Below are positions 23,901 through 39,200 of a stretch of 64,000 nt of DNA, one piece after another; position 1 is the first letter of the stretch; each line of letters opens with the position of its first letter. Origin of the DNA: Pelobates cultripes (lineage: Eukaryota > Chordata > Amphibia > Anura > Pelobatidae); the NCBI GenBank assembly GCA_933207985.1, contig OW240915.1, positions 272,506,946 to 272,570,945 of the forward strand, in the 5' to 3' direction. Made by a program: the position numbers and the translations under genes. Under the pieces are notes generated by a model that did not search any database, was not told the origin of the DNA, and was given only the letters and a program-made list of their open reading frames with translations.

Positions 23901-26900
23901 ACAGAACTCTAGTAGCAATCTCAGGAGTGTCCACTGGAGGAATCCCTAGGCTGTAATGTAAACACTGCCTTTTCGGGAAGTTGTGCTGATCGGATGCATC
24001 TGTGAGAGCTCTGCAACACGGGACATGGAATATTAGCTTTCTGACGGCTAAACCTAATTGCAAGACTCACTGCTCCATGATGTCTCAGAGCAAGTCCAAA
24101 CGCCAGCAAGACCGAGCAGACAAACCGGAAAATCGGCATAAAACGCCACTCTGCTAGAAATCCAAGATGGCGCCGATGAGCCTGCTGTCGCAAGCCCAAC
24201 ACAGGATCCTGAACCCGCCACAGAGATAGACCCCCTGACACGCGGCATGTTTCAATCCTCCCTGGATGTTCTATCTGCCAAACTCATCACCACTTAGCAA
24301 ACAGGCATGGACAGTCTGCGTAAAGATATTCAGGTCTTGGGTACTAGAACCTCACAGAGGGAAACATGAGTGAATACGCGGAAGCCCATAACTATATGGC
24401 AGACTCCTTGCAACAAATGGAAGCAAAGATGGAGGCCTATGACGCACAGCTAGCAGCAATGGAAGATTGATCCCTCTGTCAAGATCTTTTTGGATCTGTC
24501 TACTGTCACACTCCGGGCCAGGAAGACCTACCAGTCGGCGACAAAGGTCCTATGCGAGAACAACATTGTGTACCGCTGGGGTTTCCCTACCAAGCTCCTG
24601 ATCAACAGGAGTGGGACTTACACCACCGCAAAGTCCCCTGAGGATGGCCTCCGGATCCTCCAACAATGGAACCTATCGACCGGTTCTGTTTCACCGACAA
24701 GGTCCCACCCTGGAAAGCTGAGATCGGACTGGCAGAGGGCACCGGAGAAACGCAAAGCTTAAGCGTGAGCAGTATCAGAGACTTGCATTATCTTTCTTAA
24801 ACATAGTTAGCCTAGTACAACTATCAATGTCTATCTGCATATGATTGCCGTTCCTAGCACACACTACTATCCCCCCGCTGCCCAACGAGCACACATGTCG
24901 CCTTTACGGCATGCGGCCTATGACCCCAAAGATAGGCCCCACACACCTGCCCTGCTATAGCCCCTACAACACACAGAAATCATAAAAAATATATTTTTTA
25001 AAACAGCTAAGGGACAACAACACACAAGATCCCTTATAGGTTTACTGTTCTAAGCCTAGGAAATTCACAAGGTGTGTACACGCATGTTATTGGCATCATA
25101 CTATTGTTACCATTAATAGCCTTAAATGTGGTCGACAGGCTGTGTTTTTGTTGTACAGTTAAGCCGTAGATGTAATGTTCATGTTATTTGACATATTGCT
25201 CCGGCATACCCTATCTAGGCCATCATCCATGCCCCCCATGGAATCCATTTCCGCAACATACCCACTGACATGGGTATCGCTGTATATACTTTCCTTTTGT
25301 TCTTTCAGTTTATAAGCCCCCCTGACTACCTTACATATGGTACCCGCACCTGCCCAATTCAGACGCACTAACCAGGTTCCCCGATATGCCACCTACCCAA
25401 CGGAACCACTGTACCAATGTCCCAAGCGGCTTTTCCCATCTCAACTCCAGCTGAGAGACCTCACAGGTCACTGTCCCTCCACCTCGTGGAGAAAGGTATC
25501 ACCCCCACTCCAACTCCCGAGGCTACTTAAGGTTCAGTTTCTGTGCAATTCCCTGCCTCTGCCTCGACACAGGTATTACCCATCAACCCCACCCACAACC
25601 ACAAAGAATTCTTGTCCCACATAGAGTTGCTTCCTCCTATATAGACATGTCCACTGGAAAAAAATCAGCATTCACCTGCCTCCTATTTTATGAGAATATA
25701 CTCACATAACGTCAAAGGTCTTAATACACCTCACAAGCGGCGCATGTTCCTTGAGAAAGCAAAGCAGGCACAGGCAGACATAGTGTTTTTACAGGAAACG
25801 CACTTTACCAAAGCAAAACTACCCTCATTTGGTATGGCCCACTATCCGACCCAACACCACGCCACCTATCTCTCTAAAGCAAGGGGAGTTTCCATATTCA
25901 TCCATAAATCAGTGGCCTTTGAATTACTTCTTAAACTTACCGACCACAAGGCAGGTACCTCATACTGGTTTGTCTACTTAATGATAGGCTATATACACTA
26001 ATCAATATCTTTGTTCCCAACTCGGGACAACGCGGTTTTATACAGCATGTCCTCAACAAGATGGCTCTCGTACAAAAAGGGACCCTGCTGCTCTGTGGTG
26101 ACTTCAACCACATACTAGACCCAACGCTTGACTCCTCTGCACCACTTAGGGCACCCAGGAAGAGGAGAGTGAAAGTGGCCTGTCAAGCTCTTATAAAACT
26201 ATTGTGTAGACACAACTTCTACGATATGTGGAGGACCTACCACCCCTCAAATAGACAATACTCCCACTATTCAGCGGTGCATGTCTCCCACTCCAGAATT
26301 GACATAGGCCTCATTCAGGGCACTATACTAAAAGCTGTACACCAAAGCTCATATGGCGACATCATATGGTCTGACCACGCCCCCCTATTCATCACTTTAG
26401 CCAATGACTTCCAATTTAGAGGCAGTAACCCATGGTGCTTAAACGATTTGCTCCTCCAAGACGCGTCCTACGCTGACACATTACAGGAAGAATTAAGTGA
26501 CTTCTTTGCACGTAACACCCCCCTAGACACATCATACACCTCCATTTGGCAGGCCTCATCAGCAAAGGTTCCTTTCTCAAAATGCAATCCCAAACCCACA
26601 AACTCACTTTGCTCAGGAACCTGAGAGACGCATCACGGGCCGACAACCTGGATAAGACTATAAGAGCCCTGACCAAACAAACCAATGACATACAACCTCT
26701 CAAAACAACTCACACACTCCAAAAATTAAGATCCAAACATTACTTCCTAAATAATAAAGCAAGCAGAGCTTTGTCCGACACTCTTAAAGACAGACAATCC
26801 TCTATATTCTAACTGATTCAGGTCAGAAAATACTCCGGCCCCAAGACATCTGTAACAAAATTGCTGAATTTTACGGCAGACTATACAACCTTAAAACTGA

Positions 26901-29900
26901 CACTTCCATACCCCAACCGTCATGCACCGACATAGATTACTTTCTAGATTGAGTGTCTTTACCCTCAAACACAATTTGACTCTCTCAATGTCCCTGTCAG
27001 GCAGGACGAAATCGAACGCATCATCAAACATCTCCCCCAACATAAAGCCCCTGGACCGGACGGCTATCCAAACTTTTTATTACAAACGCTTCTCCCGTAT
27101 CCTGGTCCCACACATGGCTGCCTTCTTCCAATCCGCCTTAAGCTCAGAAAGCCTACCAGGATTGGCAGCCAATATAGCAACCCTCCCTAAGCCTGGTAAA
27201 CCACCAACTAAATGCCCCAATTTCCGTCCAATACCCCTGCTCAATGTGGATGCAAAATCTTTGCCAAGCTGTTCGCGAACAGGCTTCAAACTATACTCAG
27301 TCTAATCCACTCCGACCAGGTCGGCTTCGTCAGCGGCCGGCAACGTACAGACGGAACGCATAAAGCACTAAACTTACTTTACACTATACACAAGCAAAAC
27401 CAGGGCAGTGTGATTCTCTCCCTAGGCACGGAAAAAGTATTTGATCGCCTGAGGAGGACCTTGCATAAATACAACTCCCCCCGCCCACGTTTATAGCAGC
27501 ATTTCAGGCCCTGTACAGCACCCCCACAGCTAGGGTCTATAATGGTGGTTTCCTGTCGGACCCTTTCTCTATAACAAACAGGACCAGGCAAGGCTGCCCT
27601 TTGTCCCCCCTGCTTTACATATTGGTCCTAAAGCCTCTGGCAGAACTAATTAAGAGCAACTAGGACATCAGGGTAATACAATTAGGGACGAAGCAGTTTA
27701 AACTCAACATGTTTGCGGACGATGTCCTAGTCACCGTCACACAACCCCACACTTCATTGCCGATATTCCACGACCTCCTGACCGCTTATAGCAAATGCTC
27801 CTACTACAAGTTAAATATTTCTAAGGCCCAGGCCATGACAATGCACTTGCCGCGTCAGCAGAAGACACTCCTTAAGGCGAACTACCCATATGACTTAAGG
27901 CATGACTCACTTACTTACCTAGGGATAGTTTTTCCAAAGATCTGACCCGCCTGTATCATTCGAACTACCTATTCACTCTAAAATTCATCTCAGACCTTAT
28001 GGTGTTATGGCAAGGCAAATTCATATCCTGGACAGGCAGAATGGCCGCCATAAAGATGTCTATCCTACCTAAGCTACAATATGTCTTTAGAACCCTACCC
28101 CTAAAGATCCCCGGATCTTTATTCACCACAGCACAAAATGTGATTAATAGGTTTATCTGGAGCGGGAGGCGGCCTAGGGTGAAAGCACCATTGTTACAAG
28201 CACCCCTTAATGAAGGTGGCATAGGACTACCGAATATTAAGCATTATTACCTGGCAGCAATCCTGAGCAATGTCGCCATAGCCTTGGCGGGCCCAAAACC
28301 GCCGCAATGGGTACACATAGCGGAACATTGGGCTGCTCTTAGTGCGGCCGAGATGTTCTGGCTTCCGAAATCATCCCGACCATCTCTGTTGCATAGGCTA
28401 CCTTCCACAACCATCCTAATACAGGTGTGGGACAGCCACAAAACCGATCTGTGCCATTACTCACCGATATCCTTGGCTACGCCTATGCGCATGGTGGCTC
28501 GTTTTATCCCCGACTTTAATTTTCAACTTTGGGCCCGAGCAGGAGTACACTACCTACATCAACTATGCAACCACACTAAATTGATACCTTTTCAGGCCTT
28601 ACGTGAGACCCTCACATTGTCAAAAACAGCCCATTTCTCGTACTCCCAACTACAAAGCTGGTTAGCAAAGCTTGAATGGAGGGTGTCCCCACACAGCCGA
28701 CATAGCACACAAACACTCTCCCGATTGATATGTCACAAAATAACAGATGCCCAGTGGTTCAGAGAATTCCTAGCCCATAAAGGCAACACATTGAACGCAG
28801 CCCTTAGTGAAATCTTAAGAAAAATTATGTACCGGTGGTATATGGTGACAATGAGGCTCGCAAAAATCTCTCCCACTTACTCTGACACTTGCTGGAGATG
28901 CAAGGCTGAGTGGGGCTCCATGTTGCACATTTGGTGGCGCTGCCCTAGCTTAACTCATTACTGGGCACAAACTCTCTCATTAATAGAAACATGTACCGGA
29001 ACGAAACTGCCGAACTCCCCAGAGTGCTGCCTCCTATTAATACTACCAGATATAAAAGTCAGACACACTTCATATCTGATCTTCCACATACTGGTAACCG
29101 CACTCACGCTACTAGCATGAAGGTGGCTATCTACCTCTACTCCGGCGCTGTCGGAACATGTCACGCAAACAGGCAAATTCGAAAGGGCGATAAGGAGAAC
29201 ACAAGTGGGTAACATGTTTTGGCAAGAAGCCTGGGATATGTGGGACTCAGCCACCACGGTGGCCACTTAACACGCCCTGTACACTGTGAATCTCGATACC
29301 CCAACCTCAATGGAGCATTGTTGGGCACACTAAACCTCAACAGAGCTTGCCCACGGCACACTAAACCCAAAGGCAGATACCCCCCCACCTTATTTTGTTT
29401 CCCCCCCCTTCCACTCCCTATCTTTAGGGTACCATTATTATCTCACTTCAAAGTTGATTATCCCTGGATACGCACTCCCCGTACCCTCCCCAGTTCGTAA
29501 GAAATGCAGAGTGCCGAGTTAATCACATACACCTCCTACTGCTATTGCCCAGAGGGTAAATATGCGAACCACCATTATTGTATGTGTTGTCATGTCTCAC
29601 TCCTGCAACAAAGGCGACTCTCACCAATATGCATTTGGGCTCACGATCCTGCGCGACGTGAGATATGCTAAATATATACTTGACATGCATGAATACTCGA
29701 AACACTCCAATAAAAAATAAATTTACAAAAAAAAACACTGCCTTTTCTTTCAAAAAAGAAACAGTGTTAACAGCAAAAAAACCTAGAGAGACTGATTATA
29801 CTTACCAGTACAAACACAATAAGCGTATTTGTAGTTGTTCTGGTGAGTTAGTTTCAGATGATGAGAAGGCCTGAGTTACAATGTAGCACAATGTAGATAG

Positions 29901-32900
29901 ACATACTGGGTAAATGATAGTCTATCATGTTTCAATATCTCCATTGCGTGCTGTGTCCACTGCCAGCTGAGCCTCAATAATTACTCCAAACAGGGAGAGT
30001 TGCAACATGGCTATGTAGAGATTCAAGACTTCACACGAAGTGTAAAGCGCCAGTACGGAGAGGGAGCTCTTAAAGTGATCTGCAACCAATAGAATTGCTG
30101 ACCATAAAGTTCCTTTGAGGTGCTGAAGTGGAGGCTAGTTGAGAAAGGAGACTTTTTATTCTCCCTGACAGCTTTTGGAGGCCCCCCCAGAGACAGAGTC
30201 AAAGCTCCTGTTTGAACCAGGACCACCTTTTGCTGCTAATTGGGTTCTGCATGAGAGGAATTAAAACTCTCCTTAAAGGAAGTTTTCAATTTTCTAACAA
30301 ACATATGGCTGGTCACATTTGATCTAACAAATATCTACCACACTAGTAATAAGTAATGAAAGTTTATATTATTTTTCCAAATCAGTTATTCCAGCCTATA
30401 ATTAGCAGTTCTGTTTTCCATACACTTCAATTCTCTTTTTAGGTAATTCATGCTTTTTATGTGTGACACCTTCTTCTATGGCATTGCAATGCTTTATATT
30501 ACAGGGTACATGTTTTCATGGGTTGCTCAAAAGCATGAAGAGGCATATATATTCAGGAAAAACATCTGGGAACCATTTAAATAACCCTCCTGTATGCAAT
30601 GTTTTATACATTAGATATCCGGTTAAAAATTAACACCTTACCTTTGAAGATAAATCAAAAAATTAACCCACGATGCAAATACTGCAATTGCACCAAATTG
30701 CCAATGGAAAAAATCCAAGGAAAGATGTGGCTTACACAAAGAAGATACAAAAATAATACTTGAAACATGAATTGCCCAGTCAATGATATTACTGCTGTCC
30801 ATTAGGTACTTGGCTTTCTGGAATTACAGGAGAAAAAGTATAATATTAGTGTTTGTATTGCATAGCATATAATGGAAGCATTGCATACAGATATCCAGAA
30901 CAGACAGTCATGTTATGTATTAAAAAATCAGAAGTCTCTGGTTGAATAAGGTCACAGTGGTCATTGCACAATCCCAATGAAATTCTAACAGGTGTTCCAC
31001 TATGGTGGACACAGTGCTGGATCGTATTCACATCTATAGTCTTGAAGACTGTTGGGCAAGCAAAAGTTCCATGAGAAAGAAGGGAATGGTCAACAGTACC
31101 ATGAAAAAAAAATGTTTTCATCAAAATAATTTTACCTTGATTGTCTCTTTATATTCCTGCTCTGTATGTATCAAATCATGCATACTATTTATTAATTGCA
31201 TTACTTTCAATGTGTCAGTTCCAATAGAGAACATTGTATTGATTTCCATGGTAACCTTTAGAACTTTGCCCCAGAATATAGCTTTGTAAATAACTCTTTA
31301 CATGGAAACACAGAGTTAACTCTTTTGAACTTTTCATATATTTACCTTCTTACTTACTTACCTCCTTCCTGGTATCTCCAACATCCTTAGGTGGGGATTA
31401 TACCACCTAAGCTTTACATACATAAGTACAATATGTTTGCATCTATCTGACTGTAATAGTACTTACTACACTATTGGAGGTTTCTATTTTTTATATATCG
31501 TATATAGACTTTCGGTTTGTTATCTGACACTGGACGTCCTCACACTCTGCATGAGGACTTCCAGCGTCAGATTTTCCCCATAGGAAAAGCATTGATTCAA
31601 TTCTTTCCAAAGGGGAGGTCTAATGCACGCGCAGCATTTGCCGCGCATGCGCTTTAGACCTCGCTCACGTGGGACGGAGGAGGGGACGAAGCTTCGACCC
31701 GGCGCAGAGGGACATCGGCGCTGGGATAAGGTAACTAAATAAAGGGTTTTTAACTCTTTATTTACTGGGGAAGGGGGGCTCGAGGGAGGGAGGAGACAGA
31801 GGGATTGGTAGTGCCAGGAATACAGCTTTGTATTCCTGGCAGTACAGTATCCCTTTAATCAACAGCTGATGATTTTATTTTGGACTGGTGACTACAGAGG
31901 TTTACATGGACAAGTAGAACAATTAGTGAGCACTCTGATTACATGAGGTTAAGAGATGAAATGTGACTGGGCTCAAACATGCACAAAATGAAAGGTTCAT
32001 ATATTGTATTAGGAGAAATTATATGTATCACTTTAAAAATAGGGGGCTCTGTTACCAGTGATTATGCAGTCAGTAGGTCTTATAACGAAATCAAAGTCAT
32101 CTTACCTGTTGAACAATCTGTACTAGTTCTTTTATTATTCCAAATATACTCATGATAAAGACGATGCCCATGCAAACTTTTGTGAAATTAGTATCCTATA
32201 AAAAAGAATCTAGATATTACTTATATATCCACATGTAAAGGGCTATTTAATTTGTCAATAACCCATAGATAGGTCATGGACGAAGGATTAAAGAGAAGGA
32301 TATTCTATATACATTACCTTTAATTCAAAATCCCTTAACCGTTAAGGATTGACTGACTTTAAATGTGACATCAACTCAACCCCTTAAATCAACACTCCAA
32401 GCACCATAACCACTGGTTCGTGCCCTAGCACATGGTTTGACTACTTAAATTGGGGAGTTTCCATGGCATTGTTATAGTGCTTGGAATGTTCCTTTAAGGG
32501 CCATGGGCTAATATGTAACAAGAGAACAGCCTGGCACAATAACAAATCACACAACATAAAGGGTCTACTATAATGGTATATATGATACAATGCACGGCAC
32601 ACCATAGAGGATGCCACATTGGGAAAACATTACTGAAGCTACAACTAAGGATGAACATCAGATGTAGCTTTAGCAAGGTTTTAATGCAACATTTATTAAA
32701 AAAACAGAAAGAAAATAATTACTTTACCCCAACCGGACACAATTTTACAAAGTCTGATTACTATGCAAAGCTTAAAGGAGCGCTGTCACACCAAACACTA
32801 GTGTATGTGACAAAAATGACAAAAAATCTCAATCCTACTTTTAGCATGCAAAATGATCTTTCTGCCACATACATACACCTTGGGTCAGACAGTGTTTGAA

Positions 32901-35900
32901 TTGGACAGTTAGTCAGTCTGATGATTTAATTACACTTTTGCAAGGAGTAGACGATACAGCTGAAATGTCGGTTTGCAAACAAGGTGCATGGATATGGCTG
33001 AAGGATACGGTCATATACTAAAGGCAGGGGTGAGTTCTTCTTTTTTCTTTTTTTACATATTTGTTTTTTACTTCATTTATCACAGAACTGCATGGAGACT
33101 CAGTTTTTTTATCACATTTCCAAAATTTCAGATAGCCTTCACTAATATCCACCAGCTATAATCTACATGTATACAGGTCTGCTGACATCTTTATGCCTTT
33201 AAAAACTTTAACTGGGCTTATTATATGATGTTTAATTATACATGGATCTCTGATTATATTCTGTTTACTTAACCTCTACCCTGACTGTCTTATCTTGACA
33301 ATTGCCCACAATCATCATCACTCTCAGAATCATCATCTGCTATTTACAAAATCGCATTTACCTTTCCATATCACTTGTGTCTCGAGTTACAAATGTTAAA
33401 TTCCATTATTTTGATCAGTATTGCTTTTGGGAATCCTAACCTAGGCCTTAATTTAACATTTTTGGAAATGGTTTAATATTTTTGGATACATTTTTATGAC
33501 TTGATAATTTTATGAAAAATATTTTACCTTTTATATTGATCATTTTTTTTAATAATTGACATTTTGATATATGATTTAATTTTTGAAAGTTTAGTATTAA
33601 AAAAATTTTTTTTTAAATGTATCCAAATTGTAAAATAATATATGAATATTAATAGCTTATCCAAAAAAAATAAATTAAGGCCTTTTTAAGATGGATTGTA
33701 TTTTTGTATCTCTAAAAAGTCTACATGAGCTTTCTTTTGGATTTTAGTTAACATAAAGTTAAAATGCCAATATATTGTGTTTATGTGTTATATTACCTTT
33801 AATTCCAAGGGTTTTAGTACAGTATCGGTACCATTGAGAGGTTGTGGCCGCTGGGTGTTTAGTATCAAAAGAGTTAAAGGGATTAATCCCAATGAATAAA
33901 TTGATAGGTTTAAGAGGTGTGCCTTGAATCCATATGCCATCCTAAAATAAAACAAGCACTACTTAGATATAAACTGACAGTAAATCATTTATTTTAAAGA
34001 AATTACATAGTTTTTATTATCTAAGATGCATATATGAAAGTGACAGAATTTCATGACAGAATGTCAAAAAATCCTACCATTCTCTTGAGACAAGAAGCTT
34101 CTCACTTCATAGTCCTTGTTTGTGTACTTATACTAACATTTGAATGTAGATTGTATTTTCGTGTTACAGAAATAAATCCCAGTGTATTCCAAACACAGTG
34201 TTCCCAGTAGTTTAAAGCATTATCCACTTGATTTTCTCAATCAATGAAATATAATTAATGGCTGCAATACAATAGGACAGCAGGGTCTTGTTTGATAATC
34301 TTAGCTAGCCAGGTTGCTGGTTAGAGGTTCTCTTATTTCATATTGAAAATATAGAAACAAGAGAATGGAGAGTGGAGCTAGGATATGTTTTCTATTGTAT
34401 AAATCTAATATGCATGTATTTTTCATGATGCCTGGAGTGTCCCTTTAAAGGACCACTATAGGCACCCAGACCACTTCTGCTCAATGAAGTGGTCTGGTTG
34501 CCAGGTCCCTCTAGTTTTAACCCTGCAGCTGAAAACATAGCAGTTTCAGAGAAACTGCTATGTTTACACTGAGGGTTAATCCGGCCTCACTGACAGCCAC
34601 TAGAGGCCGCTTCCGCGATTCTCACTGTGAAAAAAAAAAGGGAGAAGACACTGACGTCCATAGGAAAGCATTGAGTAATGCTTTCCAATGGGCGGTTTGA
34701 ATGCACCTGCGGTTCTTGCCGCTCATGCGCATTTGGTGCTGTCGTTGACAGGAGGAGGAGAGTTCAACAGCGCCAAAGGAGCCCAGCGCTGGATAAAGGT
34801 AAGTGGCTGTAGGGGTTTTAACCCCTTCAGCCCAGCGGGAGCGGGGCCATGAGGGTGGGACCTAAGGAGTACATAGTGCCAGGAAAACGAGTTTGTTTTC
34901 CTGGCACTATAGTGGTCCTTTAACCCCTTAAGGACACATGACATCTCATGATTCCCTTTTAATCCAAAAGTTTGGTCCTTAAGGGGTTAAACATATCCAT
35001 TTCTCCACTGCTTCATATATAGTCTAAGCGCTACTTGCTACAGCTAACTGCGGTGTGTATTTCCAGCTGTGACACTGCTTTGGCCAAGAGATATGACGGT
35101 TGCTGAAGATTACATACCATTTCATGAGCAAATACTCTTTACAAACTGGATGAGAAAGAAGCTCAACTCTGTTATGCTCCACCATGGCCTGTACAAATAG
35201 AAAGGAAGCAATTAACATAAGGGAAATTGAACAGCAAGCAATGCAATAGTTTGAAATACGATATTTACACAACACAGTAATTCAACAGGTTGTCCAGCAT
35301 GTGTCCTCCAGCTAATGTTGACTACATTTCCTATTATCCATCTGAAGGAGAATTACGGAAACTGCAGCCCAACAAAAGCAGTTGGACAGAGTTATTCACC
35401 CTGTTATGGAAATATTTAACTTAGCAAATCCCTGTACCCATGGACTCATGCTTTTAGAACACAGCAACATGCTAAATTTTGAATTTTTTGGCAAACATTT
35501 TTTTTAAAAATGAAAAATAAATTTTTTTACAAACAGTAGATAAATGTTCTTCCCAGCCAGTAACGTTTTAATGTTTGAGAAATGTATAACATTAGTGAGT
35601 ACGGAATTAGAAAGTCTACAGTATATTTAAACATAGCAATTGAAAAGGGACAAACCTCCCCAAGATATTTCAATCTAACCCACGACTTACACCAAATCAG
35701 AATACAAATTGTATTAAGAATTAATTGAGAGTTGATGTCAGCAAGGGGCATTGTATTATTTATTATACTTAATCTATTATTGGCTTACAACAGTTTACAT
35801 TAAGATGTAGATATATTATTCATTTAAATAATATTAAAGGCTTCCTCCTTACTGTCAGAAAGGGGGAGTGGGAAAAGTAGACAAGTAATTCCTTCAAACA

Positions 35901-36133
35901 TTAAAAAAAATAGGAGACGATATAAGATAAAGATAATATTATGATATTAAAACAATTATCCTTTAAATCGTTTAAAAATACTAAAATGCTAAATTGTTTT
36001 GAGATGAAGAGATAATGCGTTTCTAACAACCTTTTTCAAAAACATTAAATTGTGGCCATTATTGGCTTAGAACTCTCATTCTGAAACAAACTGAAGCCAG
36101 TTCATGTAACCTAATTATGTCTTACATAATTAT

Positions 36134-36226
<93 letters not shown>

Positions 36227-39200
36227 ATGTCTATATAAACATTATTTAGATTTTTTAAAGAGAACCAACAAATGTAGAGATTATTAATACGAATAACGCC
36301 ATTTTTAGAATCCTGCCCTCAAGCTTTCAATTACTTGTTTTCTTTGAAATGCAAGCGAGTTATTAAGTTAAAAAGTTTTTATGATCTAAAATGCATAAAC
36401 AAAAGTCCTTAAAATTATACTGCATACAAGACGCCACAAATCAAATGTATCTTACATTTAATGTAGTTAAAGGCTCGTATTGTACTTTTGTATCTGTCTT
36501 TTGTGCTTTTCTAAAGCTGAGTGGACACTGCAGGTATTTGAAATTATATTCAACCTAAAATAGTGGAAAAACAAATAAGAGATAGCATTATAATTTGTAC
36601 AACTGTAACACGAAATTCCCAATATGTACTATTCCCTAGAATAGAACATTTCATCCATGTGAGATAATGTACAAATACTACAAAATTATACTTTCCATCA
36701 TATTTGTGGGTTGACATAAAATACACTAGTTGTATTGAGATGTTTCTGTTTAGCTCTAAAATAAGGCTTTAAAATATTTTCATTAGGTAGATAGTTTAGC
36801 CATCTATGTAATTTGGTTCATATATGAGGTTATTAGACCTCTACTGTAATCATACAATCAATGTTCTCCAGAGAAATCTGTTGCACACATATCTGATTCA
36901 TGTCTTTTGCCCTCTAGTGGATTATTGATGCATAATAGAATTAAATACACAGTCCAAATGGACATTTTTCCTGAAGTAGCAGTCATGTGTATTCAGGGAA
37001 AAGTGTTTGCCAAGTTTGAAAAACTTGCAGTAAGAATAACATTTTTTGTTAGTAATATTTCAATATTTCACTGAATTTGGAAAAGTTATAATTTTTTAAA
37101 AGTTCCTACTAAAATATATAATAAAACTGTGTTGAAATTGTGTGCATCACATATGATACAGCCGGTATGTAAGAGAAACTATTTGTAAATCTCTCAGTAA
37201 TCATTGCATTGGATTTTATGAGGCAATATGCATATTTTGTGTTGAAACCTTTAAGTTTTTTCTTTCTAATTCAACCTGCTTTGTTATAATAGTCAGTCAA
37301 ATATCGATTGTATTGGGTCATTTGCTAATTGTTTCTGGAGTAATTTTCAATACCAAAATACCTCAGTTTTTATAACCTGTAAATAAAAAGTACATTTTAT
37401 CTAAGGACAGAAATACCACCATGCAAAATAAATAATAATGTGTAAGTTGTTCAAAGGTTCCTTTTATAACAAAAGTTACAAATGTATGTTTAAACAACAA
37501 ATTATTTGTGGTGAAGAGAAACTCATAAACTCCTGGTGTATGAAATATGATACAAACATATCATATTTGTAAATTATTTTAAAAACATAAATAACTTAAA
37601 GAGATGCAAACTCATTGGCCAGGCTTTACAGAGTTAAAAGGTTTCTCCAACCCTTTTTAATTTATAATGGAATAACGCCCTATTTGACATTATTCAATTA
37701 GAACCCCCTGAGTAATCCAGCGCTGGGGGGCTTTAAAGGAAAGGGGGACAAGAGGTTCTTCTCTAATGACAGATGTATTTTATGCACAGAATTGACATTA
37801 TACAGCCCGGAAAAGAGTTCTAGGCTGGAAATGTCACATGTGCTTGTGGTGCAACTAGACCTCAGCACACAAGTGCAAATAATTCCAGGATGTGCAGTGT
37901 TTTGAACAAAAAACACTGCACATCCAGACTCCTACCACCATGACCACTTCAAAAAGCAGAAGCGGTCATGCCGGTAACCCTTTAAATGAAGCTGTCTATG
38001 AGTGTTGAACCTAAACTCCTGCCCAAAGGATTTTTATGCATTTTGCTTTTGAAATTCTATGAAGATGCCTGTCAAAGGAAAACATCCACAGCATGCTAAA
38101 CATTTTGGGTACAAAGAATGATTTCACGTGTCCTATTTATTTATTATGGTAGTTCCAGCTAAACTTCTATAGGATTCTTAGAAGAAAATCATTTATTTGT
38201 ATTGTGGTTTTAAATTTATAAAAAAACAAATGGTTGATTACGCAACTCTAAGATTCACATTGAAGTCTGTGTGCATGTTTGCATGTGACTGTGCATATGT
38301 GTGTCTTTAGCTGCCTTTGGAAGCATTGTGGACAAATGCAATCGTTTGGGTTTTGTGATTGGAATGCATTCATTTTATTTTTTTGGCAACTCACACAAAA
38401 ATCGTAGCTTTTCTTGTCTGTGTTTGTCTCACTCATGCATCTGTCCAGAAGATACTTGAAAACAAAAGTAAAAATAATAATAGTAATTAATAAATAATAA
38501 TGATAACACTTTTAATGATAAAAGCATTTTGATTTAAAATTTCAGAACAGTAAAAAGCTGCTAAAAAAGAATAAATTCAAATATTTATTTAATTATAGAG
38601 GAGTGTTTACAATACTTAAAACAAGACTGTCACGTTTCATTGTCTTTCAATTTACATTTACAGATAACCTTTCTATCTGAATGATTATACCCCTTGTGTA
38701 ATGGTATTATTATAATGATTTACGTCATAAAATAAAGCATAATGTTTTAGAAGCACCACTAGACGCAGTGTGTAGGAATCCTTAAGCCATGTGCTTCTGG
38801 TAGTGACATCACAGGCCTGTCTACTTAAAGGACCACTCTAGGCACCCAGACCACTTCAGCTTAATGAAGTGGTCTGGGTGCCAGGTCCAGCTAGGGTTAA
38901 CCTATTGTTTTATAAACATAGCAGTTTCAGAGAAACTGCTATGTCTATCAATGGATTAAGCCTTCCCCCAAAGCCTCTAGCGGCTGTCTCATTGACAGCC
39001 GCTAGAGGCGCTTGCGTGCTTCTCACTGTGAAAATCACAGTGAGAGCACGCAAGCGTCCATAGGAAAGCATTATGAATGCTTTCCTATGCGATCGGCTGA
39101 ATGCACGCGCAGCTCTTGCCGCGGATCGGAGGAGGAGAGGAGGAGGAGAGCTCCCCGCCCAGCGCTGGAAAAAGGTAAGTTTTAACCCTTTTCCCCTTTC

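Larger units (their letters stand above)
23960..29747 (+). mobile_element. L1 retrotransposon, 5.8 kb, nearly full length but inactive
   Basis: The insertion 23975-29732 is flanked by the 15-bp duplication aaacactgccttttc (23960-23974 and 29733-29747) and ends in an A-rich tail. It contains ORF1 remnants, an apurinic endonuclease region, a reverse transcriptase region and a C-terminal cysteine motif, in the order typical of L1. Several frameshifts and stops break ORF2. It is antisense to TRPA1 and accounts for most of intron 21. Confidence 0.95.
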
